Shown piece by piece: positions 32,676-42,095 of a DNA stretch of 64,000 nucleotides. Position numbers and translations under genes: made by a program. Under the pieces are notes generated by a model. The model saw only the letters and a list, made by a program, of their open reading frames with translations. It did no database searches and was not told the DNA's origin. Within the stretch, counting starts at the first letter, position 1, and every line of letters starts with the position of its first letter. Source of the DNA: Novosphingobium sp. EMRT-2 (GTDB lineage Bacteria > Pseudomonadota > Alphaproteobacteria > Sphingomonadales > Sphingomonadaceae); contig NZ_CP039695.1 of assembly GCF_005145025.1 (NCBI RefSeq), positions 987,501-1,051,500 of the forward strand, written 5' to 3'.

Positions 32676-34121
32676 ATGATGCGTACCCTCTTCCTCCAGG
32701 CCCCCTCTTTCGATGGTTATGACGGGGGCGCGGGCGCGCGCTACCAGATGAAGCGCGAGGTCAAGAGCTTCTGGTATCCCACCTGGCTGGCGCAGCCGGC
32801 GGCGATGGTCGAAGGATCGAAGCTGATCGACGCCCCGGCGCACGACCAGACCTGGGAAGACATCGCGCACGAGTTCGACGAACGCGATCTGGTCATCCTC
32901 CACACCTCCACGCCCAGCTTCAACCAGGACATCCGCACCGCCGCGCTGATAAAGCAGCGCAATCCGAAGATCGTGATCGGCTTCGTGGGCGCCAAGGTCG
33001 CGGTCGAGCCGGACAAGAGCCTGGCCGCCAGCACCGACATCGATTTTGTCGCGCGCGAGGAATACGACTTCACGATCGTGGAGATCGCGCAGGGCAAGCC
33101 GCTTGCCGAAGTCGACGGCATCACCTGGCGCGCGCCGAACGGCACGTTCATCCGCAACAAGGACCGCGCGATGATCGAGGACATGGACGTGCTGCCCATG
33201 GTCTCCCCGATCTACCGGCGTGATCTGGACCTGACCAAGTATTACGGCGGCTATCAGCGCCACCCCTACGTCAGCTTCTACACCGGGCGCGGGTGCAAGA
33301 GCCGCTGCACCTTCTGCCTGTGGCCGCAGACGATCAGCGGCCACCGCTATCGCCACCGCACCGTGCCCAAGGTGATCGAGGAGGTGAAATACATCCTCAG
33401 GGAAATGCCCGAGGTGAAGGAGATCTTCTTCGACGACGACACGCTGGCCGACGCGCATGATTTTGTGGTCGAGCTGTCGGGCGAACTCGCCAAGCTCGGG
33501 TTCGGCCAGAAAGGCTTCGACATCACCTGGGGTTGCAATGCCAAGGCGAACGTGCCCCAGCCGGTGCTGAAGGCGATGAAGGAAGGCGGATGCCGCGTGC
33601 TGCTGGTCGGCTATGAAAGCGGCAACCAGAAGATCCTGCACAACATCAAGAAGGGCCTGCGCACCGACGTGGCGCGCCAGTTCACCAAGGATGCCCACGC
33701 CCTGGGCCTGACCATCCACGGCACCTTCATCCTCGGCCTGCCGGGCGAAACGCTGGAGACGATCGAGGAAACGATCCGCTACGCGATCGAGCTGAACCCC
33801 CACACCATCCAGGTCAGCCTGGCGGCGCCCTATCCGGGCACGTTCCTCTACAAGCAGGCGACCGAGAACGGCTGGTTCGACGGCAGCGATCACCTGCTGA
33901 CCGACGGCGGCAACCAGATCGCCCAGCTCAGCTACCCGCACCTTCCGGCAAGCGTGATCTTTGACAAGGTGGAGGAGTTCTACAAGCGCTTCTACTTCCG
34001 CCCGCGCAAGATCGGCGCGATCATGGGCGAAATGATCCGCGATTGGGACATGATGAAGCGCCGTCTGCGCGAAGGCGTGGAATTCTTCGACTTCCTGCGC
34101 CGGCGCAAGGAAGCCGCCTGA
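32676..34121 (+). CDS. hpnJ: Hopanoid radical-SAM enzyme HpnJ (cyclitol ether formation)
   Basis: This 481-residue B12-domain-like radical-SAM protein has its cluster cysteines at C207, C211 and C214 (GRGCKSRCTFC). The N-terminal part is a cobalamin-binding-type fold (LVILHTSTPSF, KIVIGFVGAK). HpnJ contracts the glucosamine ring of the hopanoid head group to the cyclitol ether. GGAGAT precedes the ATG pair at 32676/32679. The gene follows hpnI by two bases. Its presence indicates that the organism makes bacteriohopanetetrol cyclitol ether, as Zymomonas does. Confidence 0.93.
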   Translation: MMRTLFLQAPSFDGYDGGAGARYQMKREVKSFWYPTWLAQPAAMVEGSKLIDAPAHDQTWEDIAHEFDERDLVILHTSTPSFNQDIRTAALIKQRNPKIVIGFVGAKVAVEPDKSLAASTDIDFVAREEYDFTIVEIAQGKPLAEVDGITWRAPNGTFIRNKDRAMIEDMDVLPMVSPIYRRDLDLTKYYGGYQRHPYVSFYTGRGCKSRCTFCLWPQTISGHRYRHRTVPKVIEEVKYILREMPEVKEIFFDDDTLADAHDFVVELSGELAKLGFGQKGFDITWGCNAKANVPQPVLKAMKEGGCRVLLVGYESGNQKILHNIKKGLRTDVARQFTKDAHALGLTIHGTFILGLPGETLETIEETIRYAIELNPHTIQVSLAAPYPGTFLYKQATENGWFDGSDHLLTDGGNQIAQLSYPHLPASVIFDKVEEFYKRFYFRPRKIGAIMGEMIRDWDMMKRRLREGVEFFDFLRRRKEAA

Positions 34122-34143
34122 CCCCCGGCGCGGACCACCCACG

Positions 34144-34974
34144 TTGAAAAGGCTGGTGATTACCGCGGATGACTTCGGCGCTTCGGCCGAAGTCAACGAT
34201 GCGGTCGAGCAGGCGCATCGCGAAGGCGTGCTCAGCGCCGCCAGCCTGATGGTGGGCGGCGCGGCGGCGCAGGACGCGGTGGCGCGCGCCCGACGCCTGC
34301 CGGCGCTGGGCGTCGGCCTGCATGTCGTGCTGGTCGATGGCCGGCCGGTGCTGCCGCCGGAACGGGTGCCGGCGCTGGTCGATGCAGACGGTTGCTTCCG
34401 CACCGACATGGTGCGCGCGGGGATCACCATCTTCGCGTCAACCGCCGCGCGGCAGCAACTGGCCGCCGAAGTGGATGCCCAGTTCGCCGCCTTTGCGCAA
34501 ACCGGCCTGCCGCTCGACCACGTCAACGCCCACAAGCACTTCCACCTGCATCCGACGATCGCCGGAACCATCCTGAACGTCGGCCGGCGCTATGGCATCA
34601 AGGCGATCCGCGCGCCGATCGAACCGCGCGCCGTCCTGACCGCGATCGACGGCACGCGCGCCGGGCCGGGCATCGAACGGCTGTGGGCCAGGCTCGTCCG
34701 GCGGCGGATGCGCGCGGCCGGCCTGGCCGTGCCGGATCAGGTCTTCGGCCTCGCCTGGTCGGGCGCGCTGACCGCCGACCGCCTGCGCGGGCTGCTCGAT
34801 CATCTGCCCGACGGTTTGACCGAGATCTATGCGCATCCGGCGACAGGCCCCTATCAGGGCGCCGCGCCGGGCTATCGCTATGCCGAGGAACTCGCCGCGT
34901 TGACGGATGCGCTTGCCAAGCAGGCCATCGCGCGCAATGGCGTGAGCCTTGGAAAGTTTGCCGATTTCAAGTGA
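34144..34974 (+). CDS. hpnK: Hopanoid deacetylase HpnK (ChbG/YdjC family)
   Basis: The protein has 276 residues and belongs to the ChbG/HpnK carbohydrate deacetylases. Metal-binding motifs are TADDFG (D9, D10), the histidine in GVGLH (H60) and NAHKHFHLHP near residue 130. HpnK removes the acetyl group from N-acetylglucosaminyl-bacteriohopanetetrol made by HpnI. The start codon is TTG (34144), 22 bases after hpnJ; no ATG or GTG nearby would keep the complete TADDFG strand, and no strong ribosome-binding site is visible. Confidence 0.93.
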   Translation: MKRLVITADDFGASAEVNDAVEQAHREGVLSAASLMVGGAAAQDAVARARRLPALGVGLHVVLVDGRPVLPPERVPALVDADGCFRTDMVRAGITIFASTAARQQLAAEVDAQFAAFAQTGLPLDHVNAHKHFHLHPTIAGTILNVGRRYGIKAIRAPIEPRAVLTAIDGTRAGPGIERLWARLVRRRMRAAGLAVPDQVFGLAWSGALTADRLRGLLDHLPDGLTEIYAHPATGPYQGAAPGYRYAEELAALTDALAKQAIARNGVSLGKFADFK

Positions 34975-34984
34975 GGACCACCCC

Positions 34985-35899
34985 ATGACGACTCTCGTCC
35001 GCACCTGGGGCGAATACGATGAGGCCGCCCCTCTCCCCAAAGGCCGCGTGAAGCTGGGCAGCAAGGATCATCTCATGCTGATGAGCCGCACGCTGCTCGA
35101 TACGCACGATCCCTATCGCCCCGCCGTGATCGACTGGCCCAAGCTCGATGACGAAACGCGCGACAAGATCGTTTCGCTGCCCATCTGGGACATCGCCGTG
35201 GCCACCGAGGGCCGCGCGGGCATGAACGTGAAGACCTACGCCGAATACATCGACGATCCGCTGCTCAAGGCGGCGGTGGAGATGGACGGGTTCGAGGAAG
35301 CGCGCCACAAGGTGGTGCTGGCGGACATGGTTCGCGCCTATGGCATCGAACTGGCGCCGGAGCCGGAATACCGGCGCCCGAAGGACCCGGAATTCGCGTT
35401 CATGCGCACCGGCTATTCGGAATGCATCGACAGCTTCTTCGGTTTCGGCCTGTTCAAGATCGCCCGGGATTCGGGCTTCTTCCCACCCGAACTGGTCGAC
35501 ACGTTCGAACCGGTGATGCGCGAGGAAGGCCGCCATATCCTGTTCTTCGTGAACTGGGTGGCATGGTGGCGGCGCAACATGCCGTGGTGGCGGCGGCCGT
35601 GGTTCGAGATCAAGGTGATCGCCGTCTGGATCGCCCTGATCCTCGAACGGATCGATACCGCCAAGGGCATGGGCAAGGACAATACCAAGGCGCAGGAAAA
35701 CAACTTCACGCTGAACGGGTCCAAGGAACTGGGCGTAGAGATCACCTTCCCGGAACTGGCGCGCATCTGCCTGGCCGAGAACGACCGCCGGCTGGCGCCC
35801 TATGACGAACGCCTGATCCGCCCGCGCTTCGTGCCGGCAATGATCCGGCTGGCGCTGCGCTTCATCAAGGCGCCCGCCCTGACGGGAGAGCCAGCCTGA
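34985..35899 (+). CDS. Ferritin-like di-iron protein in the hopanoid operon
   Basis: I know no function for this 304-residue protein. Its middle part (about residues 60-195) is helical and has a full di-iron carboxylate ligand pattern: E75, E105 and H108 (EEARH), E146 (SECID), E181 and H184 (EEGRH). That is the E...ExxH...E...ExxH set of ferritin-like oxidases. After it comes a tryptophan-rich basic patch and a hydrophobic segment (about 207-222, WFEIKVIAVWIALIL), suggesting membrane contact. GAGGAC lies before the ATG at 34985, ten bases after hpnK. hpnL overlaps its stop. The place in the operon argues for an oxygen-dependent step on a hopanoid or a related membrane lipid; a role in iron or oxidative stress is the alternative. 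Confidence 0.8.
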   Translation: MTTLVRTWGEYDEAAPLPKGRVKLGSKDHLMLMSRTLLDTHDPYRPAVIDWPKLDDETRDKIVSLPIWDIAVATEGRAGMNVKTYAEYIDDPLLKAAVEMDGFEEARHKVVLADMVRAYGIELAPEPEYRRPKDPEFAFMRTGYSECIDSFFGFGLFKIARDSGFFPPELVDTFEPVMREEGRHILFFVNWVAWWRRNMPWWRRPWFEIKVIAVWIALILERIDTAKGMGKDNTKAQENNFTLNGSKELGVEITFPELARICLAENDRRLAPYDERLIRPRFVPAMIRLALRFIKAPALTGEPA

Positions 35900-36873
35900 A
35901 ATCCTGGAGCCGCCTGGGCGTTCTGCTGGCGACGGTAGCGGGGCTGGGCGTCGCGGTCTGGACGATCGGCAGCGCCGGCCTGACCGATGTGATCGGCACC
36001 GCCGCGCGGATGGGAGCCGGCGGCTTGGCGCTCTATTGCGCGTGGACGCTGGGCGTGTTCGTTTTGCTGGGCGCGGCCTGGCTCGCCGCCGCGCCGGGCG
36101 AACCGCCGCGCAGCCTGTTCCTGTTCACGTGGGCGCGGCTGGTGCGCGAGGCCGTGTCCGATCTGCTGCCCTTCTCGCAACTTGGCGGCATCTTCGTCAG
36201 CACCCGCATGCTCACCCAGACATCGATTCCCACGACGCGCGTCTATGGATCGATGGTGGTCGACATGACCACCGAGATGGCCAGCCAGCTGGTCTATACC
36301 CTGTTCGGGCTGGCGATGATGACCTCGCTGCTGATCGGCGATGGCGCGGCGGTGCGGCTGCGTCCGATGATCCTGGGCGGCACTGGCGTTATGATCGTCG
36401 TGATCCTGCTGTTCTTCACCATGCAGCGCGCGGCGCTGGACCTTGCCGGCCGCATGGCCGCGCGCTTCCTGCCGGGATCGACCGCCCTGGCCGATGTTCG
36501 GGCCGAACTGTCGCGCATCTATGCCCACCGCGCCCATGTCGCGCTGGCGTTCGTGTTCAATCTCGCCGCCTGGGTCGCAAGCGGCATGGGCGCGTGGCTG
36601 GTGCTGCACCTGATGGGCGTGCGCATCGCGGTGTGGGAGGTGCTCTCGCTCGAAAGCCTGATCTTCACGCTACGCAGCGTGGCCTTCGTCGTTCCCGGCG
36701 CCATCGGCGTGCAGGAGGCGGGCTATGCGCTGGCCGCGCCGCTGTTCGGCCTGCCCCCGGAAACCGCGCTGGCGCTGTCGCTGGCCAAGCGCGCGCGCGA
36801 ACTGGCAATGGGCCTCGTCACGCTGCTGGGATGGCAGCTTGGCGAAGTGCGCGGTCTGGCCCGGAGCGCCTGA
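35896..36873 (+). CDS. hpnL: HpnL, lysylphosphatidylglycerol-synthase-TM-like hopanoid protein
   Basis: This multi-helix membrane protein is of the HpnL/UPF0104 type, with seven to eight helices and the family segments SDLLPFSQLGGIFVSTRML and RSVAFVVPGAIGVQEAGYAL. It is found in hopanoid clusters, and its role is unknown (possibly lipid translocation). The first usual start codon, GTG at 35989, would cut off the first helix and has no ribosome-binding site. In the same frame, CTG at 35896 overlaps the previous stop as CTGA, has GGGAGAG five bases upstream, and restores KSWSRLGVLLATVAGLG, a clear first helix. I therefore annotate a CTG start, giving 325 residues. Confidence 0.85.
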   Translation: MKSWSRLGVLLATVAGLGVAVWTIGSAGLTDVIGTAARMGAGGLALYCAWTLGVFVLLGAAWLAAAPGEPPRSLFLFTWARLVREAVSDLLPFSQLGGIFVSTRMLTQTSIPTTRVYGSMVVDMTTEMASQLVYTLFGLAMMTSLLIGDGAAVRLRPMILGGTGVMIVVILLFFTMQRAALDLAGRMAARFLPGSTALADVRAELSRIYAHRAHVALAFVFNLAAWVASGMGAWLVLHLMGVRIAVWEVLSLESLIFTLRSVAFVVPGAIGVQEAGYALAAPLFGLPPETALALSLAKRARELAMGLVTLLGWQLGEVRGLARSA

Positions 36874-37025
36874 AGCACTGACCGAAAACGCGTGCATCTC
36901 CGCACCGGTTTGTGACAACGCAGTGAGCCACTTGCGCCGTCGTCGCGGCCTGACCTATGCCCGAACCGGTCGCATCCGCGCGGCCGGGATTCGGATGCCA
37001 TCTCTCTTTCGGAATACGCCATTCG
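36874..37025 (+). promoter_or_regulatory. Region upstream of phoR
   Basis: These 152 bases separate hpnL from phoR and probably hold the phoR promoter. GTGACAA (36912-36918) and GTGAGCC (36923-36929) are spaced 11 bases, as in an inverted Pho box, but the second half matches poorly. No terminator is evident. Confidence 0.25.
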
Positions 37026-38240
37026 ATGAAGGGTTCCGCTCCGCCTTGGCCCGGTCTTGCGCCCAGCATGGTTCCGGCCATCATCATTGCCCTGTGCGCG
37101 TCCGGCGCGATGCTGCTCGCCGGGGCCGGCTTCTGGCTCACGCTGGCCGTGCTGGTGGTCTGGCTCGCCAGCCTGTGGCTCGCCCGGCCCGAACCCGTGG
37201 TGGAAGCGCTCCCGCCTGACGACGGCAGCGTTTCGCGCCAGGCGATGATCGAGCTGATCGAGCCGTTCGGCGTGCCCGTGATGATGCTCGACGGGCAACG
37301 CATCGCCGCCGCCAACGCCGCCGCGCGCGAAGCGCTGGGGCCGCACGTCGTGGGCCAGGACGCGCGCGTGGCGTTGCGCCACCCCGAAGCGATCACCTTG
37401 CTGGATCAGCCGGAAGGCCGCGCGCTGGTGCGCGGACTGACCGGATCGCGCAGCATCTGGCAGGTTTCGCGCGTGGCGATCGACGAGCGCTACTCGCTGA
37501 TCGAGTTGGTCAACCGCACCGCCGAAGCAGACATCAGCCGCGCGCATACCGATTTCGTGGCCAACGCCAGCCATGAACTGCGCACGCCGCTGGCCTCGAT
37601 CATCGGCTACATCGAGACACTGGCCGATCCCGACGCCAAGGTGGACGAAGCCACCGCCGCGCGCTTCCACAACACCGTGCTGCGCGAGGCGAAGCGGCTG
37701 CAAACGCTGGTCGAAGACCTGATGTCGCTTTCCCGGATCGAGGCGGAAAAGCACGAACCGCCCAAGGAACGCATCGATCTGGGCCAGCTGGCCGCCAGCA
37801 TCGGGGGCGAAGTGGGCTTTACCGTGGGCGAAAGCCGGATCGCGGTCGACAGCACCGAGGCGGTCGTGATCGGCGATCGTCAGCAGCTCGACCAGTTGAT
37901 TCGCAACCTGATCGATAACGCGCTGAAATACGGTGACCCCAAAGCGCCGGTGCGTATCGGCGTCCATACGCAGGGGCACGAGGCGGTACTGACCGTGACC
38001 GACCGGGGCGAAGGCATCCACCCCGATCACATTCCCTATCTGACGCGACGCTTCTACCGCACCGATCCCAGCCGCAGCCGCGCCGCCGGCGGGACCGGCC
38101 TTGGCCTCGCCATCGTCAAGCACATCGTCGAACGCCACCGCGGACGGCTGGATATCACCAGCAAGCTGGGCGAAGGCACGACGGTAACCGTGCGTTTCTC
38201 GATCGCGCCGGATCTTGAAGCGACGGAGGCGGCAGCCTAA
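37026..38240 (+). CDS. phoR: Phosphate-regulon sensor histidine kinase
   Basis: This inner-membrane kinase has about 404 residues: two N-terminal helices, a PAS-like region (EPFGVPVMMLDGQRIAAANA), the HisKA box with H183 in FVANASHELRTPLASIIGY, and the ATPase domain with N (LIRNLIDNALKYG), G1 (VTDRGEGIHPDHIP) and G2 (GGTGLGLAIVKHIVERH) boxes. It autophosphorylates under low phosphate and passes the phosphate to PhoB, encoded at the other end of this cluster. The ATG at 37026 starts just before the helices; an ATG at 36957 is also possible. Confidence 0.92.
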   Translation: MKGSAPPWPGLAPSMVPAIIIALCASGAMLLAGAGFWLTLAVLVVWLASLWLARPEPVVEALPPDDGSVSRQAMIELIEPFGVPVMMLDGQRIAAANAAAREALGPHVVGQDARVALRHPEAITLLDQPEGRALVRGLTGSRSIWQVSRVAIDERYSLIELVNRTAEADISRAHTDFVANASHELRTPLASIIGYIETLADPDAKVDEATAARFHNTVLREAKRLQTLVEDLMSLSRIEAEKHEPPKERIDLGQLAASIGGEVGFTVGESRIAVDSTEAVVIGDRQQLDQLIRNLIDNALKYGDPKAPVRIGVHTQGHEAVLTVTDRGEGIHPDHIPYLTRRFYRTDPSRSRAAGGTGLGLAIVKHIVERHRGRLDITSKLGEGTTVTVRFSIAPDLEATEAAA

Positions 38241-38258
38241 CGCAGCCACGGCGGATAG

Positions 38259-38276
38259 TCGTCACATAACTGTCAC
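38259..38276 (+). promoter_or_regulatory. Pho box upstream of pstS
   Basis: Two direct half-sites, TCGTCAC (38259-38265) and CTGTCAC (38270-38276), are separated by the AT-rich ATAA and repeat every 11 bases. This is the PhoB-binding layout. The site lies 88 bases before the pstS start codon, so the pst-phoU-phoB genes should be switched on by phosphate limitation. Confidence 0.75.
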
Positions 38277-38363
38277 AAAACCGCCGCAAGGGGGTACGTG
38301 GCCGGAAAGCCGGGTGTTTCGCCCCAGGAGCCCGTGGCGGCAGCCTCGAAAGAAAGCGGTTCG

Positions 38364-39395
38364 ATGATGACGCGGCGGATTGCGTTGCCTGTGCTGGCCC
38401 TTCTCCTGTCCTCGTGCGGCCAGCAGATGGCCACGCGCGATCAGGTTCGCGCCGTGGGATCGTCAACGGTCTATCCCTTTGCCAAGGCTGTGGCGGAATC
38501 GCTGGCGCGCGCGCAAACGGGCATCAAGTCGCCGATCATCGAATCCACCGGCACCGGCGCGGGCATGAAGCTGTTCTGCGGCGGCATCGGGCCGCGCTTC
38601 CCCGATGTCGAGAACGCCTCGCGCCGGATCAAGAAGTCCGAATTCGAGGACTGCCGGCGCAATGGGGTGAAGGACATCGTCGAGATTCAGGTGGGGCTGG
38701 ACGGCGTGGCCTTCGCCGAAGGGCGTGGCGGTCCCGGCATCGCGCTGACCCCGCAAGACGTCTATCGCGCGCTGGCCCGCAATCCCTATGGCAGACCGAA
38801 TACGGCGCGCACCTGGAAGGACGTGAACCCGGCCCTGCCCGCCATGCCGATCCTGGTCTATGGCCCACCCTCCACATCGGGCACGCGCGATGCGCTGCGG
38901 GAGCTGATCCTGGTGAAGGGGTGCGATGCCGATCCGGCGATGGCCGCACTAAAGCAGAGCAACGCCGCCCGCCACGACGCGGTCTGCGGCGAAGTGCGCG
39001 AGGACGGCGGCTACGTCGATGCCGGGGAAAACGACAATCTGATCGTCCAGAAGGTCGAAGCCAATCCCAAGGCCATCGGCATCTTCGGCTTTTCCTATCT
39101 GGAAGAGAACGCCGACCGGCTGCGCGGGCTGACCATGAACGGCGTGCAGCCCAGCTACCAGACCATTTCGGACTTCAGCTATCCCGGCGCCCGGCCCTTG
39201 TACATCTACGTGAAGAAGGCGCACCTGCGCGCCATTCCCGGCCTCAAGGCCTATGTCACGGAATGGTCAAGGCTGTGGGGCAAGGACGGTTCCCTTGCCC
39301 GGCTGGGCATGGTGGTGGCGCCGGACGCGGTGCTCGCGCAAAGCCGCAGGATCGTGGAAGAGATGCCGGCGCTGGATGGCGCGCAGCTGAAGTAG
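38364..39395 (+). CDS. pstS: Phosphate ABC transporter substrate-binding lipoprotein
   Basis: The 343-residue periplasmic binding protein has a lipoprotein signal with LLLSSC (C18). The phosphate-binding motifs are VGSSTVYPFA at the N-terminus, ESTGTGAGMKLFC, and PSTSGTRDALRELIL. It captures phosphate and hands it to PstCA. The ATG at 38364 (or 38367) begins the signal peptide; upstream in-frame codons are not hydrophobic. A Pho box precedes it, and pstC follows after 18 bases. Confidence 0.94.
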   Translation: MMTRRIALPVLALLLSSCGQQMATRDQVRAVGSSTVYPFAKAVAESLARAQTGIKSPIIESTGTGAGMKLFCGGIGPRFPDVENASRRIKKSEFEDCRRNGVKDIVEIQVGLDGVAFAEGRGGPGIALTPQDVYRALARNPYGRPNTARTWKDVNPALPAMPILVYGPPSTSGTRDALRELILVKGCDADPAMAALKQSNAARHDAVCGEVREDGGYVDAGENDNLIVQKVEANPKAIGIFGFSYLEENADRLRGLTMNGVQPSYQTISDFSYPGARPLYIYVKKAHLRAIPGLKAYVTEWSRLWGKDGSLARLGMVVAPDAVLAQSRRIVEEMPALDGAQLK

Positions 39396-39413
39396 GGAGT
39401 ACCGTCCGGCCTG

Positions 39414-40796
39414 ATGCCTTCCGCCGTCCTTCTTCTGCTTGCCTTCGGGCTGGGCCTTGTCGGATGGCTGGCAGCGCGCGGACGCGCCTGGGCGTTCCGC
39501 CGGACAGCGCCGCGCGGCCGGATCGATTCGCTGCCCGGCTTCCATGCCTGGTACGTGGCCCTGTGGATCGCCGTGCCGGCCCTGCTGTTCGCGCTCGCCT
39601 GGAACACGATCAGCCCCGCGCTGGTCACACACCAAGTTCTGGCCGATCCCGCCGCGACAGTTCTGCCGCCGACCGGGTTCGAGCGCGATACCATGCTGGC
39701 GGAAGCCTACGCCGTGGCCGATGGCCGCGCTTACGGCGTCTTCAATGCCGAGGCGCAGGGGCTGGTCGAGCCGTTCCGCGCCGCACTGCTCAAGTTCCAG
39801 TCGATCGGACTAGCGATCACCGTGCTGATCGCTTTCGCAGGCGGGGCCTTCGCGTTCCTGCGGCTGCGCCCCGATTTCACCGCGCGAACGCGCGTGGAAC
39901 GGGCGGTCATGGCGGTGCTTTTGCTCGCCTCGCTTGTGGCGATCCTCACCACGATTGGCATCATCATCAGCCTGATCTTTGAAACAATACGCTTTTTCGG
40001 GATGGTTTCGCCCACGGACTTCCTGTTCGGCACGCATTGGTCGCCCGACCCGATGAGCACCAGCGCGCCCGATGGCAGCAAGTACGGCGCGCTCCCGCTG
40101 TTCTGGGGCACGATCTACATCGGCGCGGTGATCGCCATGGTCGTGGCGATCCCGCTGGGCCTGCTGAGCGCGATCTACCTGACGCAGTATGCCAGCCCGC
40201 GCGTGCGCCAGCTGATGAAGCCCCTGCTCGAAATCCTCGCCGGCATTCCCACCGTGGTCTATGGCTATTTCGCGGCGCTGACCGTGGCGCCGGCGGTGCG
40301 CGATGCGGCGCAGGCCATCGGCATCGCCAACGCCTCCACCGAAAGCGCCGTCGCGGCCGGGCTGGTCATGGGCATCATGATCGTGCCCTTCGTCTCGTCC
40401 ATGGCCGACGATTCGATCGCCGCCGTGCCGCAAGCCATGGGCGATGGCAGCCTCGCCATGGGCGCGACCCGCGCCGAGACCATCCGGCTCGTCCTGATCC
40501 CCGCCGCCCTGCCCGGCATCGTCGCGGGGGTGATGCTGGCGATCAGCCGCGCCATCGGCGAAACGATGATCGTGGTCATGGCCGCCGGCGCCACGGCCAA
40601 CCTTACGCTCAACCCGTTCCAGAGCATGACCACGGTCACCTTCCAGATCGTCGCCATGCTGACCGGAGAAGGCAGCTTCGATCATCCGGCCACGCTCAGC
40701 GCCTTCGCGCTGGGCATGGTGCTGTTCCTGGTCACCCTGGCGCTGAACTTCATCGCGCTGCGCGTGGTGAAGCGCTATCGCGAGGCCTATGAGTAA
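39414..40796 (+). CDS. pstC: Phosphate ABC transporter permease PstC
   Basis: This inner-membrane permease (460 residues) is longer than E. coli PstC (319) because of an N-terminal extension with extra helices and a periplasmic segment, common in alphaproteobacteria. The BPD-transporter domain occupies about residues 235-455, with the EAA-like loop SMADDSIAAVPQAMGDGSLAMGATRAE-type region and RAIGETMIV. It pairs with PstA. Its stop shares a base with the pstA start (TAATG). Confidence 0.94.
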   Translation: MPSAVLLLLAFGLGLVGWLAARGRAWAFRRTAPRGRIDSLPGFHAWYVALWIAVPALLFALAWNTISPALVTHQVLADPAATVLPPTGFERDTMLAEAYAVADGRAYGVFNAEAQGLVEPFRAALLKFQSIGLAITVLIAFAGGAFAFLRLRPDFTARTRVERAVMAVLLLASLVAILTTIGIIISLIFETIRFFGMVSPTDFLFGTHWSPDPMSTSAPDGSKYGALPLFWGTIYIGAVIAMVVAIPLGLLSAIYLTQYASPRVRQLMKPLLEILAGIPTVVYGYFAALTVAPAVRDAAQAIGIANASTESAVAAGLVMGIMIVPFVSSMADDSIAAVPQAMGDGSLAMGATRAETIRLVLIPAALPGIVAGVMLAISRAIGETMIVVMAAGATANLTLNPFQSMTTVTFQIVAMLTGEGSFDHPATLSAFALGMVLFLVTLALNFIALRVVKRYREAYE

Positions 40797-42094
40797 TGCC
40801 GCCGATGGATGAAGCGAGGACAGCGTCCGATAGCCGGGCGACCGAGCAGGAGCACATCCGCGCCCTTCGCCGCGCGCGGATGGAAGCCGGTCTTGCCCGT
40901 CGCTACGCGGTCGACCGGCTGTTCCGGCTAGCGGGCCTTTCCGCCGTGGTGTTCTCCGCGCTGGTGCTTGCCTTCCTGCTGGTGTCGATGACCGCCAACG
41001 GCGTCAGCGGCTTCAAGCGTAGCGAATTGCGGATGACGGTGCCAATCCGCGGAGCAATGCAGATCGACGCGCAGCGGCTGGGCCAGCCCGACCCCGCCGG
41101 CGGACTGGAACTGGCGGGCCTGCCCCATGTGATCGACAGCGCCGCCGACCGCGCGTTCGGCAAGGGCGGCGCGCGCCTGCTGGCGGACGATGCCTGGCGC
41201 GAAGTGGCCGACACGCTGATCGCCGATCCATCGCTGCTAAACAACGCCACGCTCGACGTGTCGCTGCCCGCCAGCGACAAGCTGGCAGCCGCCCAGCGCG
41301 GCGATGGCGACCCGGACCTGCGGACGATCGCGACGCGGCTGGAGCGTGCGGGGAAGCTCGTGCGCGCGTTCGACTTCGGTTTCCTGACCCGCTCGGACGC
41401 GACCAGCCCGCAAAGCGTAGGCATCTGGGGGGCGCTCAAGGGATCGATCCTGACCATGCTGGTCACGCTGGTCCTGGCGTTCCCCGTCGGCGTGCTGGCC
41501 GCGCTCTACCTGGAGGAATACGCGCCCCGCAACCGCTGGACCGACCTGATCGAAATCTCGATCAACAACCTGGCGGCGGTGCCTTCGATCATCTTCGGGC
41601 TGCTGGGCCTGGCGGTCTTCCTCGGCCTGTTTCCCAATTACCGTTCGGCTCCGCTGATCGGGGGCATGACTCTGGCGCTGATGACGATGCCGGTCATCGT
41701 CATTTCCGGCCGCAACGCGATCAAGGGTGTGCCGCCATCGATCCGCGATGCCGCGCTGGCGGTTGGGGCCAGCCCGGTGCAGGTGGTGTTCCACCATGTC
41801 CTGCCGCTGGCGCTGCCCGGCATCCTGACCGGCACGATCATCGGCATGGCGCGCGCGCTGGGCGAAACCGCGCCCCTGCTGATGATCGGCATGCGCGCGT
41901 TCGTGGCGACGCCGCCGGGCGATCTCACATCGCCCTCCAGCGTGCTGCCGGTGCAGATCTTCCTGTGGTCCGACGAGATCGATCGCGGCTTCGTGGAACG
42001 CACCAGCGCCGCCATCGTGGTCCTGCTCGCCTTCCTGCTGCTGATGAACGGCCTGGCCATCTACTTGCGCAACCGCTTCGAGAAACGGTGGTAA
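40796..42094 (+). CDS. pstA: Phosphate ABC transporter permease PstA
   Basis: The 432-residue permease carries a DUF3333-type N-terminal region (one helix near residues 42-62 plus a periplasmic domain of about 140 residues) before the BPD-transporter domain (about 215-430). The permease motif includes [19 protein letters not shown] and [13 protein letters not shown]. It forms the channel with PstC. A later ATG at 40805 is an alternative start. pstB follows after one base. Confidence 0.94.
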   Translation: MPPMDEARTASDSRATEQEHIRALRRARMEAGLARRYAVDRLFRLAGLSAVVFSALVLAFLLVSMTANGVSGFKRSELRMTVPIRGAMQIDAQRLGQPDPAGGLELAGLPHVIDSAADRAFGKGGARLLADDAWREVADTLIADPSLLNNATLDVSLPASDKLAAAQRGDGDPDLRTIATRLERAGKLVRAFDFGFLTRSDATSPQSVGIWGALKGSILTMLVTLVLAFPVGVLAALYLEEYAPRNRWTDLIEISINNLAAVPSIIFGLLGLAVFLGLFPNYRSAPLIGGMTLALMTMPVIVISGRNAIKGVPPSIRDAALAVGASPVQVVFHHVLPLALPGILTGTIIGMARALGETAPLLMIGMRAFVATPPGDLTSPSSVLPVQIFLWSDEIDRGFVERTSAAIVVLLAFLLLMNGLAIYLRNRFEKRW

Positions 42095-42095
42095 C

